Assembly: GCF_013177635.1 (NCBI RefSeq)
Contig: NZ_CP030944.1
Location: forward strand, 620,001 to 684,000
Reading direction: 5' to 3'
Source: Arcobacter aquimarinus
GTDB taxonomy: Bacteria > Campylobacterota > Campylobacteria > Campylobacterales > Arcobacteraceae
DNA length: 64,000 nucleotides
Made by a program: the position numbers and the translations under genes. Below the pieces are notes generated by a model. It worked only from the letters and a program-made list of their open reading frames with translations. It was not told the origin of the DNA and searched no databases. This document shows, piece after piece, positions 35,730-43,910 of the stretch; position 1 is the first letter of the stretch, and each line of letters starts with the position of its first letter.

Positions 35730-36064
35730 ATAGTTCCTAAAATATAGTAGATATGTTTATTATCTAACTTTTCAAGTTTCACATTGTATTTATTTGCCCA
35801 ATGTGAAACTTCTTCATGAAACTCTTGCAAAATTTCATCAGAGTCATTTTCATCACATTTTATTTTTAAATAATCTGTTTTATTTGATAATCCCACATAA
35901 GCATTCATTTTTTTTAAATGATCATTTAATGAAAATATATGTTTTGCAAATTTTTCAAAATTTGTCGTAACATCAATCATTTTTTGAGCTTGTTTTAATG
36001 AAGCTTCATTTTTTGAATATCCAAGTTGAGATAATATAACTTCTGCTGATACTTCTAATTGCAT
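35726..36064 (-). CDS. Conserved-looking protein of unknown function
   Basis: A soluble, mostly helical protein of 112 residues starting MQLEVSAEVILSQLGYS, rich in Lys and Asn, with a single cysteine in LKIKCDEND. I do not recognise the family. No membrane or signal sequence is visible. It is convergent with msrA (4-base overlap) and divergent from the thiamine-binding-type gene. Confidence 0.55.
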   Translation of the reverse strand: MQLEVSAEVILSQLGYSKNEASLKQAQKMIDVTTNFEKFAKHIFSLNDHLKKMNAYVGLSNKTDYLKIKCDENDSDEILQEFHEEVSHWANKYNVKLEKLDNKHIYYILGTI

Positions 36065-36165
36065 TTTTATCCTTAGTATTTTAATTATATAATTGTAGAA
36101 TATCTTATCAAAACAATTTTTAAGTAAGATTAAAATGTTTAAAAAAAATTATTTAAAGGTTAAAA

Positions 36166-36480
36166 ATGAGTATTTTATTAGAAATGTCTATGTTCCCTAC
36201 AGATAAAAGCGAGAGTAAAAGTAAAGAAGTTTCAGAAGTTATAAAAATTATAAGAGAGAGTGGATATAGTTATCAATTAACTGCAATGGCAACTTTAATA
36301 GAAACCAATACCTTAAAAGAAGCTTTATCTTTGGTTGAAAAATGTTATTCAAAATTAGAGGAATTAGGTAGTAATAGAGTTTATGCGACTTTAAAGTTTG
36401 ATATTAGAAAAGGTCATGAAAATAGGCTTAAATCAAAAATAGAATCAGTAGAAAAACATATAGGAGAGGTTTCAAAATAG
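36166..36480 (+). CDS. Thiamine-binding-type protein (MTH1187/YqgV family)
   Basis: The 104-residue alpha/beta protein reads MSILLEMSMFPTDKSESKSKEV then GYSYQLTAMATLIETNTL, matching the MTH1187/YqgV family, some of whose members bind thiamine. An AAAGG ribosome site precedes the ATG; I see no TPP riboswitch. It ends in a small convergent hairpin with rnhB. Confidence 0.75.
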   Translation: MSILLEMSMFPTDKSESKSKEVSEVIKIIRESGYSYQLTAMATLIETNTLKEALSLVEKCYSKLEELGSNRVYATLKFDIRKGHENRLKSKIESVEKHIGEVSK

Positions 36481-36499
36481 TCTAAAATAGACTTTTTTG
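36479..36499. terminator. Short convergent hairpin before rnhB end
   Basis: AGTCTA (36479-36484) and TAGACT (36488-36493) with an AAA loop, then a T run on the plus side. A short stem, weak but well placed. Confidence 0.55.
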
Positions 36500-37054
36500 A
36501 ATACCAATATTTTCTTCTCCTAAAGCTTTTAGTTTAAAGCTATATCTATGCTCATCGCTTCTTCCGTATTTTTTTATGGCTTCCACATGAGCTTTTGTCC
36601 CATAACCTTTATGTTTTTGAAATTCATATTCTTTATAATTTGAAGCTATTTTATTCATATATCTATCACGACTTACTTTTGCTAAAATTGATGCTGCACT
36701 GACTTCTTTTATAGTTGCATCTGCTTTGATTTTATGTTTTAAAATATCTATTCCAAAAGAGGTATTCCCATCCATTAAAAATTCATCACAAAAATCTTTT
36801 AAATTATTTATTATTTCTAAAATAGAATTTTTAAGGCAAAAACTAAGTCCTTTTTCATCTATTAATTTTGCATCACTAAAAACAATATGGTATTTTGATT
36901 TTTCTTTTATTTCATCAAATAGTTTTTCTCTTTTTTTTTCACTTAAAACTTTAGAATCATTCAATCCTACAATATCTTCTAAAAGAATAACTCCAGCAAC
37001 TACCAATGGTCCAGCAATTGGACCGCGTCCCGCTTCATCAATACCACATAACAT
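36482..37054 (-). CDS. rnhB: Ribonuclease HII
   Basis: RNase HII cuts RNA in RNA-DNA hybrids and removes misincorporated ribonucleotides. The sequence starts with the active-site motif GIDEAGRGPIAGP (D5, E6), has the conserved DGNTSFG segment, and SAASILAKVSRDRYM with the further acidic residue. It is 190 residues long, and an AAAGGAT ribosome site precedes the ATG. Confidence 0.95.
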   Translation of the reverse strand: MLCGIDEAGRGPIAGPLVVAGVILLEDIVGLNDSKVLSEKKREKLFDEIKEKSKYHIVFSDAKLIDEKGLSFCLKNSILEIINNLKDFCDEFLMDGNTSFGIDILKHKIKADATIKEVSAASILAKVSRDRYMNKIASNYKEYEFQKHKGYGTKAHVEAIKKYGRSDEHRYSFKLKALGEENIGIQKSLF

Positions 37055-37145
37055 AAAAAATCCTTTAAAATTTACAAAATTGATTATAACATTTATATAA
37101 AAAAATTATATAATGCTCATAGACACTTCAAACATGGAGAAAATT

Positions 37146-38246
37146 ATGAAAAAGATATATTTTATTTTATTTGTAATTATTTTGATTGGAATATATTTTT
37201 TCATAAGTAAAGAAAAAGAAGAAATAGTAAAAATTGGTTTTGTTGGTGCTTTAACTGCAAAATATTCAGATTTAGGTAATCCTATGATGAATGGTGTCCT
37301 TTTAGCGTTTGAAGAGGAAAATTATAAAATCAATGGAAAAAAAATTGAATTAATATTTAAAGATGACAAAAGAGATGAAGAAGTTAATAAAAAAATAGTA
37401 AATGATTTTATAAATCAAGGCATAAAAATTGTAATTGGAAATGTTACAAGTAGTATGTCAAAAATTTCTATGTCAATTATAAATAATCACCCAGATATGT
37501 TTATGATTTCAGCAGCTTCAGCTAGTAATGAATTTTCAGGAATTGATGATCAATTTTTTAGAGTTCATGTTGCAAATAATGCTCAAAGATTTGATACTTT
37601 TACAAAGTATGTAATAAAAAATAATTATAAAAAAATTTATGGAATTTATGATCCTGGAAACATTACTTATACAAAAGATTATTTAGAAAATTTTGAAAAA
37701 AGTTTTATCTTAAATGGTGGAGAAAAATTTATTCAATATTCTAAGACTGATGAAAATTTAGATGAGTTGGTATCTGAAGTAAATAGTTTAAACCCTGATT
37801 TGATTTTAATTTGTGCAAATTCAGTAGATGCAGCAAGAGTTATACAATACTTGAAAATGAATGGTATAAAAACTCAAATAGCCTCTTCAGAATGGGCAAT
37901 GACACCTGCTTTTATAGAAAATACAGGAAGATATAGTGAAGGAATTATTTTTAACATAGATTATGATGAGAATTCTCAAAATGAAGATTTTTTAAGATTT
38001 TCAAAAAAATTTAGAGAAAAATATAATTTAGAACCATCTTTATATGCATTAAAAGGTTATGAATTAGCAAAAATTATAATTGAACTTTTAAAAGTGGGAG
38101 ATCAAACAGAACTCAAAAAGAATTTATTAAAAATAAAAGAGTTTAAAGGTTTACAAGACACCATAATTTTTGATGAATATGGTGATGTTGTAAGAGAATT
38201 TAGTACTTTTAAAGTAATAAATGGAAAGTTTGAAAAAGTAAAATGA
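37146..38246 (+). CDS. Periplasmic amino-acid-binding-type protein (Leu/Ile/Val family)
   Basis: The protein of 366 residues has an N-terminal hydrophobic segment (about 1-20) without a lipobox cysteine, then a type I periplasmic binding fold (KIGFVGALTAKYSDLG, then GNVTSSMSKISMSI) as in Leu/Ile/Val or amide receptors. The ATG at 37146 is chosen over two earlier ones because GGAGA lies 5 bases upstream. No ABC permease or ATPase is adjacent; instead the last bases overlap the start of a kinase gene (ATGA). It is thus probably a ligand-binding co-receptor for that kinase. Confidence 0.82.
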   Translation: MKKIYFILFVIILIGIYFFISKEKEEIVKIGFVGALTAKYSDLGNPMMNGVLLAFEEENYKINGKKIELIFKDDKRDEEVNKKIVNDFINQGIKIVIGNVTSSMSKISMSIINNHPDMFMISAASASNEFSGIDDQFFRVHVANNAQRFDTFTKYVIKNNYKKIYGIYDPGNITYTKDYLENFEKSFILNGGEKFIQYSKTDENLDELVSEVNSLNPDLILICANSVDAARVIQYLKMNGIKTQIASSEWAMTPAFIENTGRYSEGIIFNIDYDENSQNEDFLRFSKKFREKYNLEPSLYALKGYELAKIIIELLKVGDQTELKKNLLKIKEFKGLQDTIIFDEYGDVVREFSTFKVINGKFEKVK

Positions 38247-40399
38247 AAAGCAAAAGTTTAAAAAAAGAAATTTTAGTAACTTTACTATCTTTTATAATTT
38301 TTATCGGTACTTCTATAGGTTTTATATCTTTGGCGAATTTTTATTTTTCAAAATTAAATATAATTGAGCATAATCAAAGACAAACATTAACTCAAATAGA
38401 AAAAGAGATAAATAAATTTTTAACTCAAATATATAGTTTATCTAACTATTTGAAATATAACTATACACCTAATAATATAAATCTTCTTAAAAATATAGTT
38501 GATACAAACAACAATATCTCAAGTATAATAATTTTAAATAAAAATGGAATTATTGAAGATTATTATGCTGATTCGAATCTAAATATTTATAAAGGATTTG
38601 ATTATTCTAGACAAGAGTATTTTAAAGAGCTAAAAGAAAATAAAAGAGATTATTGGTCAAATGTGTTTTTATCAACAGTTGATGAAGAAGCGGCAATATC
38701 TTATAGTTTTCGATTAGAAGATAAAATAGTTGTTTTAATGATTCAATTAAAAGAGATATCAGATTTTATTTCACAATTTAAAAATCAAGATGGAACTTAT
38801 ATGATAAAAGTTTTTGATAGTAGTGGAACTGTTATTTTAAATCCTAATAATCCAGATTTAGTTTTGCAAAGGTTCAATGAAAAAACACAAAAAGTGTTTA
38901 TTGATGTTATTGATAAATTAGCTCCTTATACTTTTAGTATTTTTTATTCAAAAATTTTTGAAGAGAATCAATATGGAACATATACTTCAATAAAAGATAC
39001 AAATTGGAAAGTTGTAATAAGAGAGAGTTATAGTTTGATTTTAGAGTCTTTAAATGAAATTATTTTTGCAATGATAATAATAATTTTAATTTTTGTATTA
39101 GCAGCAATTTTTTTGTCTTTGAAAATTTCGAAAAGAATATTCAAATCATTTGATGATTTGCAACATACAGCAGCTGATATTGCAAATGGAAATTATAAAA
39201 GTAATATTGAAAATTCCTATTATAGTGAATTTAATATTTTGATTAATAGTTTTAATAAAATGAGAATAGAAATAGATAAAAGAGAAGATTCATTGGAAGA
39301 GTCTTTAAATAGTTTTAAATCTTTATTTAATTCAACTATGGAGATTATTGTTATTCATAATAAAGGAATTTGTGTTGATGCAAACAATGTAGCTATAGAA
39401 TTTTTTAATTTAAAAGATAAAAATGATTTAATAGGTAAAAATTTATTGGATTTTGTAGATGATAAATATAAAGAATTACTTATTATGAACTATAAAAAAA
39501 ATAGTTTGCCTTATGAATTTGATTTACTTATTAATAGTAAAAAACTTACTTGTCTAGGTCAAGATAAATTTATTTCAATAAATGGGAAAAATTTAAAATT
39601 ATCAACTTTGATTGATATAACTGAATTAAAAGATAAAGATAAATTATTATCTCAACAATCAAAAATGGCAGCAATGGGAGAAATGATAGGAAATATTGCT
39701 CATCAATGGAGACAACCATTAAGTGTTATTAGTACTTGTGCAAGTGGAATAAAATTTGAAAAAGAGATGAGTGTTTTAACTGATGAAAGATTTGTTGAAA
39801 CACTTGATTTGATAGTTGAAAATACCCAATATCTTTCTAAAACAATTGATGATTTTAGAAATTTTTTCAAAGCAGATAAAAAAGTAGAAGATTTTTGTGT
39901 TAATGAAAGTATGGAAAAGGTATTAAAACTTTTAAAATCAAGTATTCAAAATCATAATATTGAAATAGAAACATCATATCATAAGGATTTGATTATAAAT
40001 GGTTATCCGAATGAATTTTTACAAGTAATTATCAATATTTTAAATAATTCAAAAGATGCCTTAAAAAATCAAGCAAGAGATAAAAGATTTATTAAAATAA
40101 ATACTTATATGAAAAATAAAAAATGTTTAGTTCAAATATCAGATAATGGCGGAGGTGTTGATGAATCGATTATCTCAAAGGTATTTGAACCATATTTTAC
40201 AACAAAACATAAATCTCAAGGAACAGGAATAGGACTTTATATGTCACATCAAATAGTAGTAGAACATATGAAGGGAAATATTTATATGGAGAATAGAGAG
40301 TTTATTAAAAATAATAACTCTTATAAGGGTTGCAGTGTAACCTTAGAAATTCCTATTCAAGAAGAAAGTAAAATAGATTATAATATTTATCATATATAA
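38243..40399 (+). CDS. Membrane histidine kinase with cache-like and PAS domains
   Basis: A membrane helix (about 10-32) is followed by a periplasmic cache-like region to about 275, a second helix (about 277-298), a HAMP linker, a PAS domain (about 362-460, FNSTMEIIVIHNKGICVDANN), the H-box with H487 (GNIAHQWRQPL) and a HATPase_c domain (DNGGGVD, GTGIGLYM). The kinase core closely resembles that of the sensor at 29249-31858. No response regulator gene is near. It is coupled to the upstream binding protein by a 4-base overlap, so the two likely form one sensor. Confidence 0.9.
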   Translation: MKSKSLKKEILVTLLSFIIFIGTSIGFISLANFYFSKLNIIEHNQRQTLTQIEKEINKFLTQIYSLSNYLKYNYTPNNINLLKNIVDTNNNISSIIILNKNGIIEDYYADSNLNIYKGFDYSRQEYFKELKENKRDYWSNVFLSTVDEEAAISYSFRLEDKIVVLMIQLKEISDFISQFKNQDGTYMIKVFDSSGTVILNPNNPDLVLQRFNEKTQKVFIDVIDKLAPYTFSIFYSKIFEENQYGTYTSIKDTNWKVVIRESYSLILESLNEIIFAMIIIILIFVLAAIFLSLKISKRIFKSFDDLQHTAADIANGNYKSNIENSYYSEFNILINSFNKMRIEIDKREDSLEESLNSFKSLFNSTMEIIVIHNKGICVDANNVAIEFFNLKDKNDLIGKNLLDFVDDKYKELLIMNYKKNSLPYEFDLLINSKKLTCLGQDKFISINGKNLKLSTLIDITELKDKDKLLSQQSKMAAMGEMIGNIAHQWRQPLSVISTCASGIKFEKEMSVLTDERFVETLDLIVENTQYLSKTIDDFRNFFKADKKVEDFCVNESMEKVLKLLKSSIQNHNIEIETSYHKDLIINGYPNEFLQVIINILNNSKDALKNQARDKRFIKINTYMKNKKCLVQISDNGGGVDESIISKVFEPYFTTKHKSQGTGIGLYMSHQIVVEHMKGNIYMENREFIKNNNSYKGCSVTLEIPIQEESKIDYNIYHI

Positions 40400-40400
40400 C

Positions 40401-40429
40401 TTGACAAAGAAAGACTAAAGTTGTATAAT
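40401..40429 (+). promoter_or_regulatory. clpB promoter with consensus -35 and -10
   Basis: TTGACA (40401-40406) and TATAAT (40424-40429) are 17 bases apart, an ideal sigma-70 promoter. It is notable here because a -35 box is rarely clear in Campylobacterota. Confidence 0.85.
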
Positions 40430-40433
40430 TTTA

Positions 40434-40460
40434 TTAGCAGTTAAAGTTAAGGAGTGCTAA
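40434..40460 (+). promoter_or_regulatory. CIRCE element (HrcA operator) at clpB
   Basis: TTAGCAGTT, 9 bases, GAGTGCTAA: this matches CIRCE (TTAGCACTC-N9-GAGTGCTAA) in 16 of 18 arm positions. The right arm ends directly at the clpB ATG and includes the ribosome site. HrcA would bind here and repress in the absence of heat stress. The hrcA gene is not in the window. Confidence 0.9.
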
Positions 40461-43040
40461 ATGAGTAATAATATTTTTGAAAAAATGACAAATCAAATGC
40501 AAGAGACAATAGATTCAAGTGTTGCCCTTGCTTTACATAATAAAAATCAAGAAGTAGAAGTTGTTCATCTACTTTGGGCTTTATTGACAAACACAAATTC
40601 TGTATTAAATCAATTATTAAATAAGATGAATGTAAATAAAGCAGCAATCGAATTAGAAGCAAAATCAAATGCACAAAAACTTCCAAGTGTAAGTAGTGTA
40701 ACAAAAGAGAATATAAAATTATCAAGAAATTTACTATCATCTTTACAAAAAGCTGAAGGTCAAATGGCAAGCAATGGAGACAAATTTATAGCTATTGATA
40801 CTTGGCTTGTTTCAAATTTTGATTTACCTATTATGAAAGAAATTTTAGGAAAATATATAGATTTAAGAGAAGCAAAAAAAGAGCTTGAAGCTATGCGTGC
40901 TGGGAAAACTATAGATAGTAATAGTGGTGATGATAATTTAGAAGCTTTAAGTAAATATGGAATAGATTTAAATAAAAAAGCTATTGATGGACAACTTGAC
41001 CCAGTAATTGGAAGAGATGAACAAATCAATAGAATGATGCAAATATTAATAAGAAAAACAAAAAACAATCCAATCTTATTAGGTGAACCAGGGACTGGAA
41101 AAACTGCAATTGCAGAAGGTTTAGCTCAAAGAATAGTAAACAAAGATGTTCCAACAAGTTTACTAAATAAAAGAGTTGTAAGTCTTGATATGAGTGCGTT
41201 AATAGCTGGTGCTAAATATAGAGGAGAGTTTGAAGATAGATTAAAATCAGTTGTTGATGAAGTTAAAAAAGCTGGAAATATAATACTATTTATTGATGAA
41301 ATTCATACAATCATTGGTGCAGGTGCTAGTGAAGGAAGTATGGATGCTGCAAATATTTTAAAACCAAGTTTGGCTCGTGGTGAATTACATACAATTGGTG
41401 CAACAACACTAAAAGAGTATAGAAAATATTTTGAAAAAGATGCAGCAATGCAAAGAAGATTTCAACCAGTTAAAGTTGATGAACCAACAGTGAATGAAGC
41501 TTTACAAATTTTAAGAGGTATAAAAGAGAAACTTGAAACTCATCATAATGTAACTATAAATGATAGTGCATTAGTTGCAGCTGCTAAGTTATCAAATAGA
41601 TATATTACTGATAGATTTTTACCTGATAAAGCAATTGATTTGATTGATGAAGCTGCAGCTGAATTAAAAATGCAAATAGAATCAGAACCAACAGCACTTT
41701 CTACAATTAAAAGAGAGATTCAAACATTAAATGTTGAAAAAGAAGCTCTTAAAATGGAAAAAAATAAAAAGAATGAAGAACGAGTTGAGCAAATTGAAAA
41801 AGAACTTGCAAATAAAAATGAAGAGAAACAAAGTTTAGAAGCAAGATTTGAAAATGAAAAACAAACATTTAATGCAACAAGTGAATTAAAAGTAAAAATA
41901 GATGAATTAAAAACAAAAGCAAATATTGCAAAACGTGAGTCAAAATTTGAAGAAGCTGCAAAAATAGAATATGGAGAAATTCCAACACTTGAAGCAAAAA
42001 TAAAAGAAAATGCTGAAAAATGGGAACAAATGCAAAAAGAAGGAACACTTCTTAGAAATTCTGTTGATGAAGAAGCGATTGCAAGTATAGTTTCAAGATG
42101 GACTGGGATTCCAGTTAATAAAATGATGGATAGTGAAAAACAAAAAGTTTTAATGGTTGAAGATGTTCTTAAAAAAGATGTAATAGGTCAAGATGAAGCT
42201 ATTAAAGCCATAAGTCGGGCTATAAAAAGAAATAAAGCAGGATTAAGTGAAACTTCACGACCTATTGGAAGTTTCTTATTTTTAGGACCAACAGGAGTTG
42301 GAAAAACTGAAAGTGCAAAAACTTTAGCTAAGTTTTTATTTGATGATCCAAAATCACTTATTAGATTTGATATGAGTGAATATATGGAAAAACACGCAGT
42401 TTCAAGACTAGTTGGAGCAGCTCCTGGTTATGTTGGATATGAAGAGGGTGGTCAATTAACTGAAGCAGTAAGAAGAAAACCTTATAGTGTAATTTTATTT
42501 GATGAGGTAGAAAAAGCACATCCTGATGTATTTAATATACTTTTACAAGTATTAGATGATGGAAGATTAACTGACAACAAAGGTGTTACAGTTGATTTTA
42601 AAAATACAATTATTATTTTAACTTCAAATATAGGAAGTGCAAGAATAATTGAAATTAGTGACAAAGAAGAGAGAAGAAAAGCAGTTTTAGATGAATTAAA
42701 AATGCACTTTAGACCAGAGTTTTTAAATAGACTTGATGATATTGTTATTTTTGAACAATTAAATTTAAGTGCAATCACAAATATTGTTGATATTTTATTT
42801 AATAATATTAAGAAAAAAGTTGAAGAAAAAGATATAAAAATTTCTTTAACTCAAAATGCAAAAGAGTATATTGCAAAAATTGGATTTGACCCAGTATATG
42901 GAGCAAGACCATTAAAACGAGCTATTTACGAGATTGTGGAAGATAAACTTGCTGATTTAATTTTAGAAGATAAAATAGGTGAAGGAAGTAGTATAGCGTT
43001 TGATGTAAAAGATGATGAGGTAATTATTAATATTTCCTAA
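40461..43040 (+). CDS. clpB: ClpB disaggregase
   Basis: ClpB unfolds aggregated proteins with DnaK. The N-terminal Clp-N domain (about 1-145) is followed by two AAA+ modules with Walker A motifs GEPGTGKT near residue 210 and GPTGVGKT near 612, and the coiled-coil middle domain between them (about 410-530) that sets ClpB apart from ClpA/ClpC. Length 859. It is controlled by a heat-shock type operator. Confidence 0.97.
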   Translation: MSNNIFEKMTNQMQETIDSSVALALHNKNQEVEVVHLLWALLTNTNSVLNQLLNKMNVNKAAIELEAKSNAQKLPSVSSVTKENIKLSRNLLSSLQKAEGQMASNGDKFIAIDTWLVSNFDLPIMKEILGKYIDLREAKKELEAMRAGKTIDSNSGDDNLEALSKYGIDLNKKAIDGQLDPVIGRDEQINRMMQILIRKTKNNPILLGEPGTGKTAIAEGLAQRIVNKDVPTSLLNKRVVSLDMSALIAGAKYRGEFEDRLKSVVDEVKKAGNIILFIDEIHTIIGAGASEGSMDAANILKPSLARGELHTIGATTLKEYRKYFEKDAAMQRRFQPVKVDEPTVNEALQILRGIKEKLETHHNVTINDSALVAAAKLSNRYITDRFLPDKAIDLIDEAAAELKMQIESEPTALSTIKREIQTLNVEKEALKMEKNKKNEERVEQIEKELANKNEEKQSLEARFENEKQTFNATSELKVKIDELKTKANIAKRESKFEEAAKIEYGEIPTLEAKIKENAEKWEQMQKEGTLLRNSVDEEAIASIVSRWTGIPVNKMMDSEKQKVLMVEDVLKKDVIGQDEAIKAISRAIKRNKAGLSETSRPIGSFLFLGPTGVGKTESAKTLAKFLFDDPKSLIRFDMSEYMEKHAVSRLVGAAPGYVGYEEGGQLTEAVRRKPYSVILFDEVEKAHPDVFNILLQVLDDGRLTDNKGVTVDFKNTIIILTSNIGSARIIEISDKEERRKAVLDELKMHFRPEFLNRLDDIVIFEQLNLSAITNIVDILFNNIKKKVEEKDIKISLTQNAKEYIAKIGFDPVYGARPLKRAIYEIVEDKLADLILEDKIGEGSSIAFDVKDDEVIINIS

Positions 43041-43063
43041 ACAATATTTAAGTAAAATTTAAC

Positions 43064-43069
43064 TATAAT
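43064..43069 (+). promoter_or_regulatory. rpmH -10 box
   Basis: TATAAT 36 bases before the rpmH ATG, followed by an AGAGGAA ribosome site. Confidence 0.6.
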
Positions 43070-43105
43070 CCACAACTTATTTAGTGAATATAGAGGAAAT
43101 CTAAA

Positions 43106-43240
43106 ATGAAAAGAACGTATCAACCACACAATACTCCAAGAAAAAGAACTCACGGGTTCAGAGTAAGAATGGCTACTAAAAATGGTAGAAGAGTTATTAA
43201 TGCAAGAAGAGCTAAAGGTAGACATAAATTAGCTGTTTAA
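43106..43240 (+). CDS. rpmH: Ribosomal protein bL34
   Basis: A 44-residue basic protein starting [19 protein letters not shown], the classic L34 of the 50S subunit, ending [11 protein letters not shown]. It is followed by rnpA in the usual gene order. The ATG has AGAGGAA upstream. The gene overlaps the proposed rnpA start by 13 bases. Confidence 0.98.
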   Translation: MKRTYQPHNTPRKRTHGFRVRMATKNGRRVINARRAKGRHKLAV

Positions 43241-43563
43241 ACAAAGAACATCGACTTAATAGTTCGAGAGACTTTACCAAGCTATATAAAAGCGGCAAAA
43301 GATGGCACACGACCAGTTTTGTCGCTTTTTTTAGTTCTAGCACTACACTAAAGGCTGCTTTTGTTACTTCAAAAAAAGTAGGAAATGCAGTAAATAGGAA
43401 TAAAGCAAGAAGAAGAATGCGTGCTTTATTTGCTTCTTATGAAAAACAATTATCACTTGGAAATTATATATTTGTTGCAAAAATAGAATTACACGATAAA
43501 AATTTCTCACAACTAAAAAAAGATTTTGACTTCGCTTTGAAGAGGTTAGAGGTTTTAAAATGA
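43228..43563 (+). CDS. rnpA: Ribonuclease P protein component, non-canonical start
   Basis: RnpA assists the RNase P RNA in cutting tRNA 5' leaders. The frame encodes [13 protein letters not shown], then [20 protein letters not shown] (the RNR motif) and GNYIFVAK, clearly RnpA. Between the in-frame TAA at 43225-43227 and an internal ATG at 43417 there is no ATG, GTG or TTG. ATT at 43228, 9 bases after AAAGG, is the most likely start and gives 111 residues; TTA at 43237 would match family length too. The end overlaps yidD (ATGA). A base difference that removes a normal start is another explanation. Confidence 0.85.
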   Translation: MSCLNKEHRLNSSRDFTKLYKSGKRWHTTSFVAFFSSSTTLKAAFVTSKKVGNAVNRNKARRRMRALFASYEKQLSLGNYIFVAKIELHDKNFSQLKKDFDFALKRLEVLK

Positions 43564-43910
43564 AAATAGTTTTAAAATATTTGATAAGATTTTATCAAAA
43601 ATATTTGACTATTTTATCTTTTGGATCGTGTAGATATTATCCAACTTGTTCTCAGTATGCATTATGGCAATTAGATAATAATACTTTTTTTAAGGCGATT
43701 TATTTTACAATAACGCGAATATTAAAGTGTAATCAACTTTTTGATGGAGGATTTGATTATCCTATTATAAATAAGTTGAAAACTAATCAAAATATCAATT
43801 TTGAAAAAATCAAAATAAAATATTGGTATATTCCATTAGAAAATGGGAAGTATTTAGTAGTTAAGAATCGGGAGTGGAAAAAGAAGGATGAGTTACATGA
43901 ATCAAAATAA
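43560..43910 (+). CDS. yidD: YidD membrane-insertion factor
   Basis: The protein of 116 residues has the YidD motif IRFYQKYLTILSFGSCRYYPTCSQYA, with three conserved cysteines, and CNQLFDGGFDYP. It is thought to help insertion of membrane proteins through YidC. It overlaps both rnpA (ATGA) and yidC. Confidence 0.95.
   Translation: MKIVLKYLIRFYQKYLTILSFGSCRYYPTCSQYALWQLDNNTFFKAIYFTITRILKCNQLFDGGFDYPIINKLKTNQNINFEKIKIKYWYIPLENGKYLVVKNREWKKKDELHESK

Noticed and set aside
36065-36165. Possible TPP riboswitch before the thiamine-binding-type gene
   Set aside because: The conserved CUGAGA and related blocks are absent and the leader is too short and AT-rich.
43228-43245. Entry into rnpA by ribosomal frameshifting from rpmH (TTTAAAC is present near the rpmH stop)
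   Set aside because: The heptamer is in the wrong phase for rpmH: the TTA-AAC codons are already in the rnpA frame, and no slip in the open interval gives good re-pairing. A non-standard start is simpler.
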